Shown: positions 1 to 9,471 of the stretch, one piece after another | How the letters are laid out: each line of letters begins with the position of its first letter | Position numbering within the stretch: position 1 is the first letter of the stretch | IMG/VR virus record: IMGVR_UViG_3300025450_000108 | Location: 1 to 26,207 of that record | Length of the DNA: 26,207 bases | Source: a virus | Reading direction: 5' to 3' (one strand) | Program-made: the position numbers and the translations under genes | Notes under the pieces: model-generated | Database searches by the model: none | What the model was told of the DNA's origin: nothing | Seen by the model: the letters and a program-made list of their open reading frames with translations, nothing else

Positions 1-3000
1 TTACCTATGATAAAGCAGGTACAGTGACTCCTTGGGTACAACGACAAGTTCTAGCTCCTCCTTATATTGCAACAAATGTAGAATTCTTATTAGGCGGTAG
101 TATTACAATCAGTAGTAATGTATTAACTAGTACTAGTGCTACTAGTAATATGCTTAACGGGTTTATTGAAGGCCCGGGTATACCTTACGGCACAACAGTT
201 ATTTCTGTAAGTGTAGGAACTAGCCTTACACTAAGTCAGGCAGCAAATGCTTCAGCTACTAATTCTACTTACAGCATTACAAGCAGTCAGAATCTGCCAA
301 CCGTACTAGCAACTTCTATAGCATTTAGTTCAGACGGTACCTGGATGGCATCATCGAGTCCGTTAGCTGGTTATGCAGTAACAGATTATTTAGGATCTTA
401 TTCAAGTGTAACTTCATATTCTTTAGGTGCTGGCATAATAGTATCCACTGGGTCTGGATCTAGTATACAATATTGGCAAGCATTAATAAATGTTCCTGCT
501 AATCATACACCTGCAATTGGATCAATCTACTGGGCTCCTTTATATTATCTACCAGTAAATTCATATGGCACATGGTCAATCTACGGTGCGTATACTAGCG
601 GAACACTAGTTATATACAAATCAAAAGTGTATCAAGCTACACAAACATTATATGGACAAACAACTGTAAACATTTATGGTACCGATGGCAGTTCATATAT
701 TATAACAGCGGATACTACAGCCGGACTTGCGGCTGGATATGAAATAATATTTGCTGAAAACAGTTTTGGCGGAATATTAGCTGGCGGAATTTATTATGTA
801 GCAACAGTTCTTAGTTCAACTACATTTACAATTACCGCAGTTCAGTATAGTACTAACCTAGTGCCATTAACAACTGCACAAGGAACAATGACTGCGACTC
901 AACAGCCGCAACCAAGTCCAGGATCAAACAGTCAATGGACTGATGTTACACATAGCATATTTTCTTCTAAATCTTATCAAGCAATTGATACTAATTACTA
1001 TCTTGGTGGCCCAGCCGGACAGGGTGTAATTAGTTTATACAAGAAAGATGCTAATAACAACTATTCATTAGTAGATACGATTGTTAGTCCACTAGCAGCC
1101 GCCAACGAAAACTTTGGTAGTAGTCTTGTATTTGGTAATAATGTGCTGTATGTTTCTGCTCCTGGCTATGTTAGTGGTAGTAGTCGAGTTGGTGCAGTAT
1201 ACAAATTAAAATATTCAACAATAATACAACAATCAACCAGTTATAATCCTGCTGGTAGTAGCTTTGGCACATTAAAAGTTACTAGTACTGTAGGTGTTAG
1301 AGCCGGAATGAGTGTAGTTAATTCTGCATTTACCAGCGGACAAATAGTTTTACAAGTAGTAGACAGCACAACATTGCTATTAAGTGGTAGCCCAGATTCT
1401 ACACCATCTGGAATTATTCAATTTGCTATTACTGGTTGGGGTTATGATTTTACAGAACTATATGTTGGTTCTACAGTAGGCGGAAATTTTGGTAGTGCAA
1501 TTAGTCTAAGTCAAGATAATCTTACATTAGCTATCAGCGCAAGTGGCGGCACACAAAATGGACTTGTAAAAATTTATAAAAACTCTGGTGCAGGATTTAG
1601 TCTGTTGCAAACACTAACAGGAACAGATATAGATTTTGGTATTAGCACAAGCATATCTAATTCTGGAACTTATATTGCTGTTTCTGATGATACAGCTACA
1701 GTAGGCGGTATAATTCAACGTGGCGGCGTAAGTGTCTATAGTTATAGCAACAACACATATAGTTTATATTATTCATTAGTTCCTCATATTCCAGAAACTA
1801 ACGGACATTTTGGTAATAAGATTTCTTTCATGAACGATTATGAAACACTAGTTGTTTTTAGTCAATACGGAGATACTAGACTTACCACTACATTTGATAA
1901 TAATCTAACTACATTTGATAAAAACAGTACAGATTTTGTTTATAATCAAGTAAACGGTGGTCGCATAGATGTTTATGACATGTATGCAACTAAGTGGGTC
2001 TTCAGCGAAAGTTTATCTAAATCAAATCCAATAGTAACAGCAGGCGAATTTATCGTTAATGATGTTTATCAAATTTTAACAATTGGTACAACTGACTTTA
2101 CTAAGATCGGCGCAAGCTCTAATGCTATTGGTGTAACATTTACAGCTACTGGAGATGGTTCTGGCACAGGTACTGCGGCACTAGTGACACGAGAAACAGT
2201 TGAATTAGATGGATATGGTTCTGGATTTGCGGTAGGATCTAATCACATAATAGTTGGCCTACCAGAAGCCACTGATCAGGGTTATACTTCAGGCAGAGTG
2301 TTAGATTATGGTAAACCTAATAATGCATTTACATGGACAATTGACCACACCGAAGTCGATAAACCAGATGTAACTAAAATTAAGAAAGCATTTTTATACA
2401 ATCGTGTAACAGGCGAATTAATTACACATCTTGATGTTGTTGATATTGCTCAAGGCAAGATTCCAGGCCCAGCAGATGAAGAGATTATGTACAAATCATT
2501 CTATGATCCTGCTGTCTACAGTACATTTAATGGTGTGACTTCGTCAAACACTAGTGCGGCTTGGAATAAAGATCAAGTTGGACAATTATGGTGGAATTTA
2601 AGTACAGCAAAAATTATAGATGCGTATGAAGATGATCCTGTTTACAGAAATACAAATTGGAGTACTTTAGCTACAGGTTCAACGATTGATATCTATGAAT
2701 GGATCGGCACAAAGTACAAACCAAGTCAATGGGATCAGCAAGCAGACACACCTGCTGGACTAGCATTGAATATTAGTGGAACAAGTTTGTACGGCGATAA
2801 TCAATACAGTATCCGTACAACTTATAACACAGTAACCAAATCAACTGTTACAACATATTACTACTGGGTTAAGAATAAGAAATTTATTCCTAATGTTGCC
2901 GGAAGAAATATGGCAGCACAAGATGTTTCTAGTTTAATTAGTAATCCACGTGGACAAGGGTATACTTACCTTGCTCTAACTGGACCTAACAGCTTTAGCT

Positions 3001-6000
3001 TAGTCAATGCTAAACAGTATCTAAAATCTACAGAAGTAGTGTTAAGTGTACAGTATTGGACCGGCAAGAAAACAGATCAAAACGTGCATAGTCATTGGAA
3101 TATTATTAGTGACGATCCAACAACTTATATTCCTACAGTAATTGAACAAAAATGGATTGATAGTTTATGCGGTAAAGATGTAGCAGGTAGAGAAGTTCCT
3201 GATCCAAGATTGCCACCTAAAATCCGTTATGGTATTGAAAACAGACCAAGACAAGGTATGTTTGTAAATAGATTCGAAGCATTGAAACAATTTGTGGAAT
3301 TAACAAATCAAGTTCTAGCACAGAATCAAATTGTTGAAAGTGATAATATTGCTCCTTTGGAAACATACGATCCTCAGCCTAACATAATTACTGGATTATA
3401 CGATGCTGTATTTGCCACAGATTCTGAATTGGTTTATGCAAGTGTTGGAAATTTTACTCGTCCAAGTATAACTCCAGTTGTTACTAACGGAAAAATTACA
3501 GGAGTGGTGATTAATAGCTCAGGTAAAGGATATGTAACTTCTATTAATGGTACAAAAACTGCACCTTATTTGCAAGTAAACGGCACTGGTACTGGAGCAG
3601 TAGTGCAAGCGGTAATTAATGCTAAAGGACAAATCACAGGTGCTAATATAATATCAGCAGGAGAAGGTTATACTTCTTCTACTACTATTACAGTTAGAGA
3701 TTATTCTGTACTAGTACAAAGTGATAGTCAAGCAAATGATAATTGGAGCATTTATAGTTATGATCCAATACAACAAACATGGACTAGAACACTTACACAA
3801 AGTTATGATGTAAGAAATTATTGGAGTTATGCTGACTGGTATGGATCATACACAGATACTACTGGTAAAGTAATATTTACAGCTACTCAATTTACTATTG
3901 CAAAATTCTCAGTTGCAACATTGGTAGGTTTAAACGGTATCAATGCATCTATAGGAGATACTGTAAAAGTTAGAAACAGTAATTCTGGTGGTTGGGAATT
4001 ATTATACAAGTATGCAGACTCGACTAGTGTTGATTGGACACAATCTTATGCTACTGTAGGTATACAAAATGGTACTATACAATTAAACAGTAATCTGTAT
4101 CAAACAGCAAATACTGATTTAGGTTTTGATAACACAATTTATGACTCTGTAGGATTTGATAAAATAGCGGCTACTGAATTAAGAATTATTCTTAATACTC
4201 TTAAAAATAATATCTTTACAAAAGAAAATAATTTAAACGGCAGTTACTCAGATTTATTCTTTGCCAGTGTAAGATATGCACTAAGCGAACAGCCATATGT
4301 TGATTGGATTTTCAAAACAAGTTTTGTCAAAGCACAACATAATGTTGGATCATTAGATCAACCAGTAACTTATAAACCAGACAACTTGGCAAACTTTGAA
4401 GACTACGTTAACGAAGTTAAACCATATAAGACTAAGATACGTGAGTATGTAAGCAACTATGACAGTATAGATCCTGCAGAATTACCTATCACTGACTTTG
4501 ATTTACAACCTGTTTACGAAAATGGCGTTGTTAAAGTTATAGACACTTTTGTGAGCAACGGTAAATTACAAGCATCTGATGCTAACATTAGTGCATACCC
4601 TTGGAATTTCTGGTTAACAAATGCAGGCTTTGAAGTTGTTGATTTAAAATTAACCAGCAATGGATCAAATTATATTACAGAACCTGAAGTGATATTCACT
4701 AGTGACAGTGGTTCAGGCGCAACAGCACGAGCATTTATCAGCAATAATCAAGTCAGCAGAATTGTATTATTAACTTCTGGTAGCGGTTATCTTTCAGCAC
4801 CAACTGTTACATTATTTGGTGGACTAATGCAAGGCGGTGTTGCGGCCACAGCTAGTGCTATTATTGGCAATAGTGTTGTTAGAGGAACACTGGTAGGAAT
4901 GAAATTTGATCGTGTAGATTCTACATATTTTATTTCTCAGCGTACTAAAACAGAAACATTTACTGGTTCAGGAAGTCAATTACAATTTTTATTAACCTGG
5001 GGCCCAGACATTACTTTAGGTGCAAGCACAGTTACTATTAATAATATTTTAGTATTGCGTGACACATATAAGATGTCAATTCTTAGTTCAACTGCTAAAG
5101 GATATACAACTTACTATGGAATGATACAATTTGATACAGCACCTGTTAAGGGTTCTAATATCAGTGTAACTTATCAAATTGATGCATCTTTATTACGTGC
5201 AACTGACAGAATACAGTATTTGTATAATCCAGATTCTGGAGATTTAGGTAAAGATCTAGCACAGTTAATGACAGGTATCGATTACGGTGGAGTAATTGTT
5301 AACGGTATGGGATTCCAACTATCTACTGGTTGGGATAGTTTGCCTTATTATACAGATAATTGGGACACTTACGATGAAACATTTACAGATTATAGTGTTG
5401 TAGTTAATGCTAATACTAGTCAATTTACATTGCCTTATACACCTGCCGCAGGTGTGCAATTAAACTTGTATAGAACACAAACACATACTGATTCTTATCA
5501 ATCAGACGGTGTAACTACTGTCTATAATTATAGTTTATCAGATATTTTACCATATGTGACAGTTGTAAATAATCTTGCAACTACTTCAGTAACAGTAGTT
5601 GGTAGTTTAACTATTGTAGTTTCTAGTACAGCAAGTTTAAAAGTAAATGATGTTGTTACATTAGCAAATTATAGTGCGTTTAGTTATAACACTACTATTG
5701 CTGGTATCAATGCCAATACTATTACACTAAGCAACATTATATATGAAGCTATTCCGCAAGGAACTTATATTACATTTACTAGAACACTAGTGTCTCCAAC
5801 AGATGTAGTTATAAATTCAGACGGACAAATACAATTAACAAATTTATCTAATTCAAAAATACACACTGGAACAATTATTAATATTGTTGGACAATTAAAT
5901 CCAGTAAGATTAGATGATCCGTTTTACAATATACAACCATTTATACAAGATCTTGTAAATGCATTTGTTTATGATACTGCATATACTACACCAAATTCTA

Positions 6001-9000
6001 TTAGTAATTTACAAAGTATTTTTGTAGCTCTTGAAATACTAGATCAAGTTACAACTTATGGATTTGATCCTGCGGCCACAGCATTTAGTGTAACAACTAT
6101 TGCAAATACGATATTGGCTATACCAGAAGTAGCCGCAAATACTAATGCGGTTGCTACTATTAAGACTAACCTTGCTACTATTGTAGGAATTATTGAACAA
6201 ACTAACTTCGGAGTAATTCCAACTCCTGAATTTCCTATTCCTGCAGGATCTGGGATACCAGTAAGTGTTTCTAATATTGGTACATTATTGTTTGATAATA
6301 TTCCTTATATTCAGGCCGAAATAGTAGCATACATAACTGCACATTATCCTAGTGTAACTTATAGTCATACTAGTTGCCAGCGCGATGTTCAATATGTTGT
6401 ATGGGCTTTGATATACGATTTAACCTATGGCGGTAACAGTCAAATGACTCACGCCGGCTTGAGATATTGGTTGTATAACAGTGTATTAGATGTAGAACCA
6501 GCAAACTATTGGGAAGATGTCTACACACATTTTAAAACTTTGTGTATAGATATTATTACAAATACCGCATTTAGTTCTTTACAAAATATTTTTACACAAT
6601 ATATTAATACTGGACTAAGCGGCGGCGCAGGATTTGTAAGTACTTTAACAAATATTGTAAACAGATTTTTAGAAATTATTGGATCTCCATCTAATCCTAC
6701 TACAATATACACTTCTCTTATAGATTATTCAGATTTATTTGGTATTGCTCCGTATGATCTAGGAGTAGTAGCAGGCGCAATCCAGGCTGCTACATCGTTA
6801 ACGCCACCTTATAATAAAAATGCCATTGTAAACACATTCTTGTCTAATGGAATTTCAGACAGCAATGGAGTTATTACAAAAACATTTAGCATACCAGCTC
6901 CTTATAATTCTATAGACGGTGGAGCATCGTTTACTACATTAGATTCAGAAATAGATGACGGTGGCAGTGCAAGTTCATCTAGCCCATCTGTAGTAGATGA
7001 AGGCGGTAGTGCAAGTTCAAATGCATTTGTTGTCAACGCAGGAGATGAGTTCATTATAAGACAAACTACTAGCGATGGTAGCATTACTCCAAAATCAACA
7101 GATTACGATACTAGCCTAAGCGGCGGAGATACTAGCCAGCTAAATGGTGTTTATCTTACCGCTACAGGACTTGCTGCCGACGACATTATTGTAGACGGTG
7201 ACGATTTTGTAACACCAACATCTAGTCCTGCTCCAGAAGAAGTTGTACCAGGTCAAGTAGTTGATACAGTCGCTATTAAAGTATTTGATAAACCAACTAA
7301 TGGCGCCGCCACAATGAGAGCTGACAATTATATTGGAGACGGTGTTACTACTAGTTTTGCTCTTAGCCAACAGCCAAATAGCAAAGGTGCAGTAATTGTA
7401 AAATTAAATGATACAGTTAAAACTTTGAATACTGATTATACGGTTGATTATAGAAATCGACTAGTAGTGTTTAATACAGCGCCTGCATCTAATGTACAAG
7501 TTAGTTTATTCAGTATTGGATTCAGTGGTGCTAACATATTAGATATAGATCATTTTATCGGTGATGGTTATACTACTGAATTTGTCAGTAATGCAAAATG
7601 GCAAAATCCAATTACTACATTAGTCTATCTTGACGGTATTGTTGCAACTCCTGAGGTGTTTGAAACTAATTTGTCTTATGAATTTAGTAATGCAGTGGCA
7701 TTTAGATTTTCAAGTGCTCCTGCACAAGGTGTTTTAATTAGCTTTGTAATTGTTGCAGGTAACCAACAGACATTTGCAATTACAAAGGTAGAAACTGTAG
7801 CTACTAATGGTTCATTGACCTACACACTACAAAATAAAATTGGTAATTCTTTACCAAATGAATCAAATATGATTGTTCGTGTAGATCAAAACATTTTATC
7901 TGGACCTGTTAACAATTATTTTACAATTGGTAGTAATAGATTAAATTATACAATTGATCCTACAAAATTTGTTCCATTCAGCGTTCCTATTACTAACATA
8001 TCTGTATTAGTTGGAAGTACTGTATTGAAACAAGGTTCAGACTACATTGTTGATTTAGGTGGCATTACAATTAAAATTACAAAAGCTGTTTATAAACTAT
8101 ATTCAGGACAACAATTAATTATAAGCGTTATTACAAACGAGGGATATATTTATAATCCTGGCACAAATCAAATTACGTTTGCACAGGCTTATGACAATAC
8201 ACACCTAGTACAAGTTATTAGTAGCTACCAGCATGATATATTGAATATTCAACGTACTGCGGTTAGTGTAACTAGTGATGCAGAACTAGTACCTAATAGT
8301 GCAAGTTTTTATTATTACCAATCAGCGGCCGGCGGATTAATACAGTTGGACCGTCCAGTAATTAATGATTATTATGTATGGGTAATTAAAAATTCAACAT
8401 TGTTAACACCTACAGTAGAATACAAGTTAAATGACGATTTGCAAAGTATTACACTTTCAACATCTTTACTTTCTACTGATGTAATTACTTTAATTACATT
8501 TGGTTCTAATATTGTAACATCTGGCGTTGCTTACATGCAATTTAAAGACATGTTAAATCGTGTAAGTTATAAACGTCTAAGTGTAAACAAACAAACAACA
8601 CTTGCAAAGAATTTAAAATGGAACGATACATCAATCGTCTTAACAGATGCTAGCAACTTCGAAGCTCCAAATCCAGCAGCCAATAAACCTGGTGTAGTTG
8701 AGATAAGAGGTGAACGTATTGAATATTTTGCAATTAATTATTCAACAAACACGCTAAGTCAACTACGCAGAGGTACTTTAGGAACTGGTGTGTTTAGTCT
8801 TAACCTTGTAGGATCTAATGTACAAGATATAGGTGGAGCCGAAACTATTCCTTATACAGATTCTCAGATTGTAAAACAAGTAATTAGTGACGGCAGTAAC
8901 ACAGTTCCTTTAGATTTTATTCCTAAAAATGTTAACGAAATCGAAGTATTCGTTGGCGGTTATAATAATGGAGGAGAATGGACAAGCGGTGCAACTTATT

Positions 9001-9467
9001 CGGTTGGAGCAATAGTAAACCAAGGACCATATAGTTATCGATGTGTTACTGCTCATACAAGTACAACATTCTTTGCAGACATTGCTAACTGGGCATTCTT
9101 TATTGGAAACATACGTTTGAAGAAAACTGCATACTCAGTTTTTAATATTAACAATGCTCCTGATAGTCCTGCTGGCGATGTCACATTCCCTGCAGACTTT
9201 ACAGTCGACGGAACTAGTGCCAAAATAACATTGACTAATTTGTTAGATTTTGGAACACAAGTAACTATAGTTAAAAATACAGGCTCAGCATGGGATAATT
9301 CTACTAGCGTATTATATGATACAACAACAATAGGACAATTCCTGAGAGCAACTCCGGGCATTTGGTATAGTGAGTACAAGCAGATAAGTACTACACCAAC
9401 CGGAACATTTGACAGTGCTGGTGATACTTTAGATAGTAGTTCTGGCGAAACATTCGATCAAGGATAA
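1..9467 (+). CDS. Giant mosaic phage structural protein (5'-partial), probably tail or baseplate associated
   Basis: The reading frame is open to the window edge: codons upstream of the GTG at 24 read T-Y-D-K-A-G-T with no stop. The gene therefore begins outside the window and the GTG is probably not the start. At least 3,150 codons remain. Visible modules, in order: FG-GAP/beta-propeller-like blades (NFGSSLVFG near 1110, NFGSAISLS near 1490, HFGNKISF near 1806, GYGSGFAVG near 2212); a GTTDFTKIGA..GVTFTATG module (2063-2178); two GSGY-type beta modules (about 3496-3690 and 4633-4824); a VKPYKTKIREY segment (about 4420); a helical segment (about 5906-6870) containing CQRDV..YDLTYGGNSQ; an Asp/Gly/Ser linker (about 6914-7060); a TATGLAADDIIVDGDDF/PEEVVPGQV segment (about 7160-7270); two IGDG..TT.F beta modules (7330-7760); and a carbohydrate-binding-like insertion (8979-9092). 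I recall such modules in structural proteins of T4-like aquatic phages; the exact virion location is inferred. No signal peptide or enzymatic motif was recognised. Confidence 0.85.
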   Translation, partial: TYDKAGTVTPWVQRQVLAPPYIATNVEFLLGGSITISSNVLTSTSATSNMLNGFIEGPGIPYGTTVISVSVGTSLTLSQAANASATNSTYSITSSQNLPTVLATSIAFSSDGTWMASSSPLAGYAVTDYLGSYSSVTSYSLGAGIIVSTGSGSSIQYWQALINVPANHTPAIGSIYWAPLYYLPVNSYGTWSIYGAYTSGTLVIYKSKVYQATQTLYGQTTVNIYGTDGSSYIITADTTAGLAAGYEIIFAENSFGGILAGGIYYVATVLSSTTFTITAVQYSTNLVPLTTAQGTMTATQQPQPSPGSNSQWTDVTHSIFSSKSYQAIDTNYYLGGPAGQGVISLYKKDANNNYSLVDTIVSPLAAANENFGSSLVFGNNVLYVSAPGYVSGSSRVGAVYKLKYSTIIQQSTSYNPAGSSFGTLKVTSTVGVRAGMSVVNSAFTSGQIVLQVVDSTTLLLSGSPDSTPSGIIQFAITGWGYDFTELYVGSTVGGNFGSAISLSQDNLTLAISASGGTQNGLVKIYKNSGAGFSLLQTLTGTDIDFGISTSISNSGTYIAVSDDTATVGGIIQRGGVSVYSYSNNTYSLYYSLVPHIPETNGHFGNKISFMNDYETLVVFSQYGDTRLTTTFDNNLTTFDKNSTDFVYNQVNGGRIDVYDMYATKWVFSESLSKSNPIVTAGEFIVNDVYQILTIGTTDFTKIGASSNAIGVTFTATGDGSGTGTAALVTRETVELDGYGSGFAVGSNHIIVGLPEATDQGYTSGRVLDYGKPNNAFTWTIDHTEVDKPDVTKIKKAFLYNRVTGELITHLDVVDIAQGKIPGPADEEIMYKSFYDPAVYSTFNGVTSSNTSAAWNKDQVGQLWWNLSTAKIIDAYEDDPVYRNTNWSTLATGSTIDIYEWIGTKYKPSQWDQQADTPAGLALNISGTSLYGDNQYSIRTTYNTVTKSTVTTYYYWVKNKKFIPNVAGRNMAAQDVSSLISNPRGQGYTYLALTGPNSFSLVNAKQYLKSTEVVLSVQYWTGKKTDQNVHSHWNIISDDPTTYIPTVIEQKWIDSLCGKDVAGREVPDPRLPPKIRYGIENRPRQGMFVNRFEALKQFVELTNQVLAQNQIVESDNIAPLETYDPQPNIITGLYDAVFATDSELVYASVGNFTRPSITPVVTNGKITGVVINSSGKGYVTSINGTKTAPYLQVNGTGTGAVVQAVINAKGQITGANIISAGEGYTSSTTITVRDYSVLVQSDSQANDNWSIYSYDPIQQTWTRTLTQSYDVRNYWSYADWYGSYTDTTGKVIFTATQFTIAKFSVATLVGLNGINASIGDTVKVRNSNSGGWELLYKYADSTSVDWTQSYATVGIQNGTIQLNSNLYQTANTDLGFDNTIYDSVGFDKIAATELRIILNTLKNNIFTKENNLNGSYSDLFFASVRYALSEQPYVDWIFKTSFVKAQHNVGSLDQPVTYKPDNLANFEDYVNEVKPYKTKIREYVSNYDSIDPAELPITDFDLQPVYENGVVKVIDTFVSNGKLQASDANISAYPWNFWLTNAGFEVVDLKLTSNGSNYITEPEVIFTSDSGSGATARAFISNNQVSRIVLLTSGSGYLSAPTVTLFGGLMQGGVAATASAIIGNSVVRGTLVGMKFDRVDSTYFISQRTKTETFTGSGSQLQFLLTWGPDITLGASTVTINNILVLRDTYKMSILSSTAKGYTTYYGMIQFDTAPVKGSNISVTYQIDASLLRATDRIQYLYNPDSGDLGKDLAQLMTGIDYGGVIVNGMGFQLSTGWDSLPYYTDNWDTYDETFTDYSVVVNANTSQFTLPYTPAAGVQLNLYRTQTHTDSYQSDGVTTVYNYSLSDILPYVTVVNNLATTSVTVVGSLTIVVSSTASLKVNDVVTLANYSAFSYNTTIAGINANTITLSNIIYEAIPQGTYITFTRTLVSPTDVVINSDGQIQLTNLSNSKIHTGTIINIVGQLNPVRLDDPFYNIQPFIQDLVNAFVYDTAYTTPNSISNLQSIFVALEILDQVTTYGFDPAATAFSVTTIANTILAIPEVAANTNAVATIKTNLATIVGIIEQTNFGVIPTPEFPIPAGSGIPVSVSNIGTLLFDNIPYIQAEIVAYITAHYPSVTYSHTSCQRDVQYVVWALIYDLTYGGNSQMTHAGLRYWLYNSVLDVEPANYWEDVYTHFKTLCIDIITNTAFSSLQNIFTQYINTGLSGGAGFVSTLTNIVNRFLEIIGSPSNPTTIYTSLIDYSDLFGIAPYDLGVVAGAIQAATSLTPPYNKNAIVNTFLSNGISDSNGVITKTFSIPAPYNSIDGGASFTTLDSEIDDGGSASSSSPSVVDEGGSASSNAFVVNAGDEFIIRQTTSDGSITPKSTDYDTSLSGGDTSQLNGVYLTATGLAADDIIVDGDDFVTPTSSPAPEEVVPGQVVDTVAIKVFDKPTNGAATMRADNYIGDGVTTSFALSQQPNSKGAVIVKLNDTVKTLNTDYTVDYRNRLVVFNTAPASNVQVSLFSIGFSGANILDIDHFIGDGYTTEFVSNAKWQNPITTLVYLDGIVATPEVFETNLSYEFSNAVAFRFSSAPAQGVLISFVIVAGNQQTFAITKVETVATNGSLTYTLQNKIGNSLPNESNMIVRVDQNILSGPVNNYFTIGSNRLNYTIDPTKFVPFSVPITNISVLVGSTVLKQGSDYIVDLGGITIKITKAVYKLYSGQQLIISVITNEGYIYNPGTNQITFAQAYDNTHLVQVISSYQHDILNIQRTAVSVTSDAELVPNSASFYYYQSAAGGLIQLDRPVINDYYVWVIKNSTLLTPTVEYKLNDDLQSITLSTSLLSTDVITLITFGSNIVTSGVAYMQFKDMLNRVSYKRLSVNKQTTLAKNLKWNDTSIVLTDASNFEAPNPAANKPGVVEIRGERIEYFAINYSTNTLSQLRRGTLGTGVFSLNLVGSNVQDIGGAETIPYTDSQIVKQVISDGSNTVPLDFIPKNVNEIEVFVGGYNNGGEWTSGATYSVGAIVNQGPYSYRCVTAHTSTTFFADIANWAFFIGNIRLKKTAYSVFNINNAPDSPAGDVTFPADFTVDGTSAKITLTNLLDFGTQVTIVKNTGSAWDNSTSVLYDTTTIGQFLRATPGIWYSEYKQISTTPTGTFDSAGDTLDSSSGETFDQG
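6369..6470 (+). other. CxRDV / YDLTYGGNS helical phage module in the giant protein
   Basis: Cys at residue about 2118 (codon at 6375) is followed by QRDV, a hydrophobic helix and YDLTYGGNSQ, then an AGLRYW stretch. The pattern C-x-R-D-V ... YD..YGGNS matches a module I recall from structural proteins of T4-like marine phages. The region around it (about 5906-6870) looks largely helical, unlike the beta-rich rest of the protein. Its role is unknown. Confidence 0.5.
6914..7060 (+). repeat. Asp/Gly/Ser-rich linker with near-duplicate DDGGSASS / DEGGSASS units
   Basis: Within the giant gene the translation passes through DGGAS, then DDGGSASS, then DEGGSASS. The last two are near-identical at DNA level (ggcagtgcaagttca versus ggtagtgcaagttca). 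It is acidic, flexible and low in complexity, so it probably links the helical segment to the C-terminal beta modules. Confidence 0.5.
8979..9092 (+). other. Carbohydrate-binding-like module inside the giant structural protein
   Basis: Counting from the GTG at 24, residues about 2986-3023 run W-T-S-G-A-T-Y-S-V-G-A-I-V, then G-P-Y-S-Y-R-C, then an A-H-T-S-x-x-F segment ending in N-W. The order of aromatic and Gly residues resembles small CBM5/12-like or phage fibre sugar-binding modules (W..ay..G..V...g..Y.C...H.S...W). It interrupts a beta module resembling the IGDG-type repeats earlier in the protein. The resemblance is by eye, and sugar binding is inferred. Confidence 0.4.
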
Positions 9468-9471
9468 TAAG

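Noticed and set aside
24-26. GTG as the start of the giant protein
   Set aside because: The frame stays open to the window edge and no Shine-Dalgarno precedes the GTG, so the gene is treated as 5'-partial.
6521-7370. Minus-strand ORFs of 60-76 codons (6521-6712, 6902-7084, 7140-7370)
   Set aside because: They are antisense to the giant gene, lack ribosome sites and recognisable content, and arise from its biased codon use.
8147-8154. Exact TATAAATA (T4 late element) on the minus strand
   Set aside because: It lies antisense in the middle of the giant coding gene, with no minus-strand gene downstream. One chance match is expected in DNA this AT-rich.
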